Source: Burkholderia lata (lineage in GTDB: Bacteria; Pseudomonadota; Gammaproteobacteria; Burkholderiales; Burkholderiaceae). Taken from it: a DNA stretch of 64,000 bases. Under the pieces are notes generated by a model, which saw only the letters and a list, made by a program, of their open reading frames with translations, was not told the origin of the DNA and did not search any database. Shown here one piece after another: positions 59,901 through 64,000 of the stretch. The DNA lies in assembly GCF_000012945.1 (NCBI RefSeq), contig NC_007510.1, positions 1,736,001-1,800,000 on the forward strand, written 5' to 3'. A program made the position numbers and the translations under genes. Positions within the stretch are counted from its first letter, which is position 1. Each line of letters opens with the position of its first letter.

Positions 59901-60594
59901 CGATCCGTTCGTGCCGGGCGCGCGCATGTACCGCACCGGCGACCTCGCGCGCCGGCGCGCCGACGGTGCGCTCGACTACCTCGGCCGCGTCGATACGCAG
60001 GTCAAGCTGCGCGGCCAGCGCATCGAGCCGGGCGAGATCGAGGCGCTGCTGCGCGCGGCCCCTGGCGTGAACGATGCGGTCGTGATCGTGCGCGACGAGC
60101 AACTGATCGGCTATGTCGCACGCGGCGACGCGGGCCCGCTCGACCGTACGGCACTGCTCGACGCGCTGCGCGCACAACTGCCGGCCTACATGGTGCCGTC
60201 GCAACTGATCGAACTCGACGCGTTGCCGGTCACGCCGAACGGCAAGTGCGACCGCCATGCGCTGCCCGCGCCGGTGCGCGAAGCGGCAGCCGAAGTCGAA
60301 CTCGCGACCGACACGGAGCGTGCGCTTGCCGAGATCTGGCAACGCGTGCTGCACGTGGACGCGATCGGCCGCGACGGCGATTTCTTCCTGCTCGGCGGCC
60401 ATTCGCTGCTCGCGACGCAGGCTCACGCGCAGGCGAACCTGCACTGGGGGCTCGCGTTGCCGCTGCGCACGCTGTTCGATACGCGCACGCTGGCGCGCTG
60501 CGCGGAGGCGATCGACGCGGCCTGTGCGGCGCGCGGCGAAACCGACGCGGCGAGCGCGATCGATGCGCTGCTCGGCGAACTGGAAACCCAATAA
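50935..60594 (+). CDS. orbI: Ornibactin nonribosomal peptide synthetase OrbI (three modules)
   Basis: A 3219-residue synthetase with order A-T / C-A-T-E / C-A-T. Landmarks: A1 core YTSGSTG near residue 159; T1 Ser 556 (LGADS); C HHAITDG near 758; A2 core near 1228; T2 Ser 1625 (LGGDS); epimerase HHAIVDGVSW near 1810 with NYLGQFD; second C HHVLLDG near 2287; A3 core near 2767; T3 Ser 3157 (LGGHS). Pocket residues at GrsA positions 235/236/239/278 read DLTK in A2 (Asp code) and DVWH in A3 (Ser code); A1 reads DAEA. With the epimerase this predicts hydroxyornithine, D-Asp, Ser, the first three residues of ornibactin. There is no starter C domain, so acylation of residue 1 must be done by other enzymes. 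AAGGA precedes ATG 50935. Confidence 0.95.
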   Translation: MTSFPTALHHRIRELARLAPDAPAIAVPFQNDLRLSRGALDARASRLARQLRAAGVGAEVRVGVCVERSGELFVALLAVLKAGGVFVPLDPRHPAARLDWIVQDAQLRHGIVDAAGRAALGEPFEHAFDATVDAADGQEIVADDEEVLVHPRSAAYMIYTSGSTGTPKAVVVEHGPLAAHCDALAAALPIEAGDRLLHFASVNFDAAHECWLAPLATGASIVVAPPQPFAPDAAHALLVSESVNVAAFPPAYLREFAAVAARDGVPPALRVLAFGGEALPQQAFEFVRGTFPSVRLINGYGPTEAVISPMLWPVEPGETPVLAADDAYASLPIGRVIGPRVARIDGGEVDGVGELLLGGVCVARGYHGRPALTAERFIPDADGEPGARVYRTGDLARLRDDGAFDYLGRLDDQVQVRGVRVEPAEIAACLRSHPAVADAAVVAETGNGPTRLIACVALRAAADDAALKAHVAAQLPAAWQPHRFVRCDALPYTLNGKIDRAALREKIAATRDTAQGSGDAPRTPTEQQLAGLWQALLGLDATPSRDDRFFVLGADSLAAMQLQAAIRAAVRVNLRLDMLFADPALFELAEAVDRAERETGEPLAMISARRVPAEAGGSAAPHVDRAASLAQQRFWVLAQTRDASAAYHIAAHWTIDGTLDRAALQRALDHVIGRHEAWRTTLVDNDDGVVMQRIHAHLPVSIVDIDLRDQSPAARDAQAARLAERDAAEPFDLARGPLLRATLVALADDRHRLLLTAHHAITDGWSSRCAFDELSAAYRAYAEGREPSLHELPIQYADYADWQRDMLAGGEGERQLDYWRGALRDVPGPLALPIDRQPGATRTLQGARVSVRLPDAVAADVRQLARDAQATPFTVLLAALDAWLSRLTGATDVVVAVPVAHRQRPETRALLGLFLNTVALRVQVAPTLPFRALVDAARTAALDAVAHQDVPFERVVDAVKPPVKRGDEWLRVKFAQQFDARHDSVLPGATAVATPGPDLAARFDFAVDFTDDANGIELVAAYATDCIDTDTARAWLDSYAALVGAAARDPHQTTAGLPCDASAASRQPRDGRALRVEHADIVAAFARQAAAYPHRVALADASASLTFAELDDASNRIARALTQRGVAAEASVIVCIERSARFVVGLLGALKAGALAVLLDPAQPAARLAAAAADCGARWALVAEPAAWPTGIDAQPLDVDTLAQDATLAHAAGVRIAPHPEQGAYLIYTSGSTGTPKGVVVSHGALADYVQGMLDELAFAPDASFAMVSTVAADLGHTTLFGALCAGRTLHLLPAACAFDPDLFADEMRRRDVGVLKIVPSHLQALLDARVPADVLPRHALVTGGETLTWALVARLAALAPACRVINHYGPTEATVGAIACDTASIAADARDPASGVPLGQPLPNARALVLDAFGACVPAGATGELYLGGPGVARGYLGRPAQTAERFVPDPFTPGARLYRTGDRVRLRVDGRLAFLGRIDDQVKIRGYRVEPGEVSAAVRAAGPIAQAETLAIEHDGRLRLATFVVMRDGANFDEAAVRAALAAKLPDYMVPAQFVALARLPVTANGKIDRAALRELAAAPVATASGDGPQGAVETVLAEVWQAVLKAPKVGRNDNFFELGGDSILVLQVIARARKRGVRFTPKQLFDGPTVAELARIAKTEDVAAAAAVQPAVAASAPVTAKVLTPAQQRFFALDIPHPGHWNQSVAFDVRGPFDADAFARAFESLLTHHDAFRQRFARGAEGTWQASDAAKPYDALPFVEVSARDEADALARFDALQRRLDLGRGPLACACAARLPDGSTQLYLAIHHAIVDGVSWRILLDDLDTAYRAACERTPVRLSPPGLRADAWAARLARAATEPASPFADEAAYWAGMVQGDDVVLDHPDATATNADAVVVVQTIDAALTRAALTDAHAAYRTQTIELLGAALALALAGASGAASCRVELEGHGREALFDDADASRTIGWLTSHYPVTLPVAATPRDTLCAVKDVLRAVPHKGLGFGVLTHYGDAATRAALAAVPRPRVTFNYLGQFDAPRDATLVPRFGGTGVERDPRGPLGNALAIHAYLDTDRDGARTLKVHWVYGAPQFERATIDAFAERFAVALRELVDACASHVAHRGGGATPGDFPLAQAAGLTQAAIERTPLDWRTIDDVYPLSPMQQGILFHALFAPGHASYVNQLVATATALDADRLAAAFEASIARHDILRTSVMPDEAAPLQCVHRHARMPVEQLDWRTRGDTLEADFDAWLAADRARGFDWREPPLMRLTLIRVTDDAWRVVWTRHHVLLDGWSTARLLADVLRDYRDPDAVSPFASRPALRYRDFIAWLGTRDRDADERFWTERLARLDAPTLIAERTADRADAEMVTWRATLDADTMTRVAQTARALKLTVNTLVQGAWALALQRMTHQPAVAFGATVAGRPDALADVDSVLGLFINTLPVITAPAPQQRAADWLQTLQRENAAAAEHAHTPLADIQRWARGAGGALFDTLVVFENYPVDDTARDADPRALALSGVRNIEATDFALTLVIESGAELTIDYGYDTARVDARQVETWHRAFAYALDALARTPDALLGTLSIADEATRDALVRAQDTAHTWPDEQRQPLHLQFADAARATPDAIALEYADIHGGVHRATYRELDVSTSCIAAALCRRGVQPDTPVALCVERSFDMVMALVGVLKAGAAYLPVDPDYPAERIAYMLRDARPAVAITQAHLREQVEAALGDDATTQLLTVADLLADETEGDAAGATTTIDDAQLAYLIYTSGSTGKPKGAGNTHGALANRIAWMQHAYRLTRDDVVLHKTPFGFDVSVWEFVWPLAIGAKLAIAAPGDHRDPARLAAAIHAHGVTVLHFVPSMLAAFAAYLDDFSAAAQCDSVRLIVASGEALAPELVAKMARLLPNATLVNLYGPTEAAIDVSHWTCGPDDANAVAVPIGHPIANLQLHVLDASWQPVPAGATGELYLAGAGLARGYLGRPALTAERFVPDPFVPGARMYRTGDLARRRADGALDYLGRVDTQVKLRGQRIEPGEIEALLRAAPGVNDAVVIVRDEQLIGYVARGDAGPLDRTALLDALRAQLPAYMVPSQLIELDALPVTPNGKCDRHALPAPVREAAAEVELATDTERALAEIWQRVLHVDAIGRDGDFFLLGGHSLLATQAHAQANLHWGLALPLRTLFDTRTLARCAEAIDAACAARGETDAASAIDALLGELETQ

Positions 60595-60603
60595 GGACGA
60601 CGG

Positions 60604-63600
60604 ATGACGAAGGTTCAACCCGACTGGCTCGCGCTCGCGACGCGCTTCGCGCAACTGCCCGACGCGCAGCGAGCCGTCTTCATCGACAAGCTCGGCGCGG
60701 CCGGCATCGACTTCCGCGTGCTGCCGATTCCGCCACGCACGCCACGCAGCGACCGCGTGCCGGCGTCGTTCGCGCAGACTCGGCTGTGGCTGCACGCGCG
60801 GCTGATCGACGCGCCCGACGCGTATCACATCACCGAGCGCCTGGCGCTGACGGGCCCGCTCGACGCGCATGCGCTGCGTCTTGCGTGCGACGCGCTGATC
60901 GCGCGCCACGAGGCGCTGCGCACGACCTTCGACGAAGCGCAGGACGGTGTCGCGCAAACGATCCACGCGCCGTTGCGCTGCCCGTGGCGCGAAACCGATC
61001 TCGAAGCAGTGCCGGATGCACAACGCGCGGCGCGCGCGGAGGCCGTCGCGACGGCCGATGAAGCCGAGCCGTTCGATCTCGGTGCGGCGCCGCTGGTCCG
61101 CGCGCACCTCGTGCGCTTCGATGCGACGCATCACTGGCTCGCGCTGACCGTGCATCACATCGTGTCGGACGGCTGGTCGTCGGGCGTGATGCTCGAGGAA
61201 CTCGCGGCGTTCTATCGTGCGTATGCGTCCGACCGGCCGGTGCCGCTCGCGCCGCTGCCGATCCAGTACGCCGACTACGCGCTGTGGCAGCGCCGCTGGC
61301 TCGACGCCGGCGAGCGTGACCGCCAGCTCGCGTTCTGGCGCGAACGGCTCGATCCGCAACGCGGCGTGCTGGCGCTGCCGGGCGCGGCTGCTCGACCCGC
61401 ACGCCGCAGTGCGCGCGGCGCACGTCATGTGTTTTCGCTCGACGCGCGCATCGGCGTGCAACTGCGCGCCTTCGCGGCTGCCTCGGGCGCCACGCCGTTC
61501 GCGGTGCTGCTCGCCGCGCTCGATGCGCTGCTGGCGCGCGCGACCGGCGACGCGCGCATCTGCGTCGGCGTGCCGGCCGCGAACCGCGAACGCGCGGAAG
61601 TCGCCGGCCTGATCGGCTTCTTCGTCAACACGCTTGCGATCGACGTCGAGGTGCCCGCGCACGGCGATTTCTCGTCGCTGGTCGCGCGCACGCAGCGTGC
61701 GCTCGTCGACGCGCAGATGCACCAGGACGTGCCGTTCGAGCAGGTGGTCGACGCGCTCGGCGTGCCGCGCAGCGCGAGCCACCATCCGCTGTTCCAGGTG
61801 ATGGCCGCGTACGGCGAGCGCCGCGCGCTGCCGGCGCTCGGCACGGCAGCGGCCGCGTTGCTGCCGTCGGGCACGCCATCCGCGAAATTCGACCTGACGC
61901 TCTCGGTCGAAGCGACGCCGGACGGCACGTTCGACGCCGTATTCATCTACGCGCTCGACCTGTTCGAAGCGGACGCGATTTCACGGCTGGCCGCGCGCTT
62001 CGTCACGCTGCTGGCCGATGCGCTCGCGCGCCCGGACATGCCGGTCGGCGATCTCGACTGGCTGCCTGCCGCCGAGCGCGAGCAGCTCTTCGCATGGAAC
62101 GCGCCGGCAGGCGCCACCGAATCCGAACCGTTCGTGCCCGTTCATGCCCGCATCGCCGCGCATGCTCAGGCACGGCCCGATGCACGCGGCGTCGCCGACA
62201 TCGAGCGTGCGCTGACGCGCCGTGAAGTCGATGCACGCGCGGCACGGCTGGCGCGCCATCTCGTGGCGGCCGGCGTACGACCGGAAATGCGCGTCGGCGT
62301 CGCGCTGCAGCGCTCGGTCGACCTGCTCGTCGCGCTGATCGCGGTGCTGAAGTCGGGCGCCGCGTTCGTGCCGCTCGATCCTGCGCATCCGCGCGAACGG
62401 CTCGCACAGATCGTCGGCGATGCGAACATCGCGCACGTGCTGACCGATGGCGCGAGCGCCGCGTCGCTGCCCGAGCTGCCGGATCTGCGTGTGTGGCGCG
62501 CCGATGAAGTCGATGCACTCGACGAAGCCGCGCACGTCGTGCTACCGGACGTGCTGCCGGGCCACGCGGCCTATGCGATCTACACGTCGGGCTCGACCGG
62601 CAAGCCGAAGGGCGTGATCGTCGACCATGCGTCGTTCGCGCTGCATTGCGCGGCGATCGCCGAGCGCTACGGCGCGGGCGAGAGCGACGTGTTCCTGCTG
62701 TTCCAGTCGGTCAACTTCGACGGCGCGCACGAAGGCTGGTTTTCGCAATACATGTCGGGCGCCGCCGTGTCGGTGACGGCCGACGTGCTGTGGCCGCCCG
62801 CGCAGACCTGCGCGATGATGGTCCGCGACGGCGTGACGATGACCTACGTGCCGCCTGGTTGTGCCGCACAGCTCGCCGAATGGGCGCTCGCGCATGGCGC
62901 ACCGCCGACGCTGCGTTCGCTGACCGTCGGTGGCGAGGCGACGTCGCGCGAAGCGTTCGCGATGCTGCGCCGCGCACTGCCGAACGTGCGCGTGGTCAAC
63001 GGCTACGGGCCGACCGAGACGGTCATCACGCCGACGCTGTGGATGTTCCGCCCCGGCGACGATCTCGCGAAGCTCGGCGACGCCGCGTACCTGCCGATCG
63101 GCACGCTGGTCGGCGCACGCACCGCGCACGTGCTCGACGAACGCCTGCATCCGCTGCCGGTCGGCGTGATCGGCGAACTGTACCTGGGCGGCGAAGGGAT
63201 CGGCGTCGCGCGCGGCTATCTCGACCGCCCGGCGCTGACGGCCGAGCGCTTCGTGCCCGATCCGTACGGTGCGCCGGGCGCGCGGCTGTACCGCACGGGC
63301 GACCTCGTGCGGCGTCGCGCGGACGGCGTGTTCGACTTCATCGGCCGCGTCGACCACCAGGTGAAGCTGCGCGGGCTGCGCATCGAACTCGGCGAGATCG
63401 AGGCCCAGCTTGCCGCGCACGAGGCAGTGCGCGAAGCATGCGCGGTCGTGCACGGGCAGGGCGCACTCGCGCAGCTCGTCGCGTATGTCGAGCTGACCGC
63501 CGACGCACAGGCGGCCGCGCAGCCGGTCGAAGCCGCTACGCTCGACGCGCATCTGCGCCGCACGCTGCCCGATTACATGGTGCCCGCGCAGCTGATCGTG

Positions 63601-64000
63601 CTCGACGCGCTGCCGCGCAACGCGAACAGCAAGGTCGACCGAGCACGGTTGCCGGCGCCGGTGCGGGTCGAACGCGCGTACGAAGCGCCGCACGACGGCG
63701 ACGAAGCCGCGCTCGCAGCGATCTGGTGCGACGTGCTGAATCTCGAACGCGTGGGCCGTGGCGATCACTTCTTCGATCTCGGCGGCCATTCGCTCGCCGC
63801 CGTGCGCGTCGCGACGCGCGTGGCCGAGCGGCTCGGCCGCGACGTGCCGGTGCGCGCGCTGTTCGAAGCGCCGGTGCTTGCGCAGTATGCGTTGCAGGTG
63901 GCCGATGCGCCGCGCGCCGCGCACGCCGGTGCGGCTGCGCCGGGCGTTGCCGTCGCCAAACCGGACGCACACGGCGTGTGGCCGCTGTCACCGGCGCAGC
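60604..64000 (+). CDS. orbJ: Ornibactin nonribosomal peptide synthetase OrbJ (3' end missing)
   Basis: An open frame from ATG 60604 (AAGGACGACGG upstream, 9 bp after the orbI stop) to the window edge, 1132 codons so far. Domain order: condensation (HHIVSDG near residue 184), adenylation (YTSGSTG near 660), carrier (LGGHS, Ser about 1063), then WPLSPAQ at the very end, which is the first motif of another condensation domain. The A domain resembles that of OrbI module 1 around the pocket (NFDGAHEGW versus NFDAAHECW; both VNGYGPTE), fitting the second hydroxyornithine of ornibactin. The trailing C domain would be placed to release the chain onto putrescine, the known C-terminal amine. The N-terminal 50 residues are a docking-like extension. 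Confidence 0.93.
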   Translation, partial: MTKVQPDWLALATRFAQLPDAQRAVFIDKLGAAGIDFRVLPIPPRTPRSDRVPASFAQTRLWLHARLIDAPDAYHITERLALTGPLDAHALRLACDALIARHEALRTTFDEAQDGVAQTIHAPLRCPWRETDLEAVPDAQRAARAEAVATADEAEPFDLGAAPLVRAHLVRFDATHHWLALTVHHIVSDGWSSGVMLEELAAFYRAYASDRPVPLAPLPIQYADYALWQRRWLDAGERDRQLAFWRERLDPQRGVLALPGAAARPARRSARGARHVFSLDARIGVQLRAFAAASGATPFAVLLAALDALLARATGDARICVGVPAANRERAEVAGLIGFFVNTLAIDVEVPAHGDFSSLVARTQRALVDAQMHQDVPFEQVVDALGVPRSASHHPLFQVMAAYGERRALPALGTAAAALLPSGTPSAKFDLTLSVEATPDGTFDAVFIYALDLFEADAISRLAARFVTLLADALARPDMPVGDLDWLPAAEREQLFAWNAPAGATESEPFVPVHARIAAHAQARPDARGVADIERALTRREVDARAARLARHLVAAGVRPEMRVGVALQRSVDLLVALIAVLKSGAAFVPLDPAHPRERLAQIVGDANIAHVLTDGASAASLPELPDLRVWRADEVDALDEAAHVVLPDVLPGHAAYAIYTSGSTGKPKGVIVDHASFALHCAAIAERYGAGESDVFLLFQSVNFDGAHEGWFSQYMSGAAVSVTADVLWPPAQTCAMMVRDGVTMTYVPPGCAAQLAEWALAHGAPPTLRSLTVGGEATSREAFAMLRRALPNVRVVNGYGPTETVITPTLWMFRPGDDLAKLGDAAYLPIGTLVGARTAHVLDERLHPLPVGVIGELYLGGEGIGVARGYLDRPALTAERFVPDPYGAPGARLYRTGDLVRRRADGVFDFIGRVDHQVKLRGLRIELGEIEAQLAAHEAVREACAVVHGQGALAQLVAYVELTADAQAAAQPVEAATLDAHLRRTLPDYMVPAQLIVLDALPRNANSKVDRARLPAPVRVERAYEAPHDGDEAALAAIWCDVLNLERVGRGDHFFDLGGHSLAAVRVATRVAERLGRDVPVRALFEAPVLAQYALQVADAPRAAHAGAAAPGVAVAKPDAHGVWPLSPAQ

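Overview
The window is about 64 kb of GC-rich DNA, roughly two thirds G+C by eye, with third-position G/C codon bias. Gene content points to the Burkholderia cepacia complex, chromosome 1. A nearly complete ornibactin siderophore locus fills the right third. To its left lie an RND pump, a chaperone-usher fimbria and a prkA-yeaH-spoVR operon, a layout I recall from B. cenocepacia-type genomes; that comparison is from memory, not a search.

Layout, left to right. (1) 1-5689: a ribose-type ABC operon of binding protein (5' end off the window), ATPase, permease, LacI repressor and ribokinase. (2) 5968-7734: a chemoreceptor. (3) 8287-13279: the PrkA kinase / YeaH / SpoVR stress operon. (4) 13512-14816: an MHS-type organic-acid or osmolyte symporter. 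(5) 14892-21913: a LysR regulator divergent from a polyamine operon (agmatine deiminase, N-carbamoylputrescine amidase, polyamine-binding protein and two further agmatine-deiminase paralogues with export signals), closed by a strong terminator. (6) 22191-25478: an alpha/beta hydrolase, then an amino-acid ABC binding protein with two permeases but no ATPase. (7) 25645-26916: an M23 peptidase. (8) 27247-33859: a TetR repressor divergent from a three-gene RND efflux operon, with a palindromic operator over the pump promoter. (9) 33860-34695: a long AT-rich intergenic region. (10) 34696-40995: a chaperone-usher fimbrial operon followed by a secreted HAF-repeat protein. (11) 41061-41484: two small exported proteins on the minus strand, one of them a 45-residue His-rich peptide. 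(12) 41811-64000: the ornibactin locus.

In the ornibactin locus a Fur-box-like promoter precedes the ECF sigma factor OrbS. Three matches to TAAA-N17-CGTC, all with exact spacing, precede orbH, orbE and orbI, so one sigma factor can drive tailoring and uptake (orbH-G-C-D-F-B), export (orbE) and assembly (orbI-orbJ). The adenylation-domain pocket residues I could read (Asp in module 2, Ser in module 3, and related D-x-E pockets in module 1 and OrbJ) fit the ornibactin backbone of hydroxyornithine, Asp, Ser and hydroxyornithine. OrbJ runs off the right end just as a further condensation domain begins.

Possible links between regions are inference. The agmatine-to-putrescine genes make the diamine that caps ornibactin, and two of the three agmatine deiminases appear to act outside the cytoplasm, which is the least familiar arrangement here. 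I saw no tRNA, rRNA, insertion sequence, prophage or CRISPR array.
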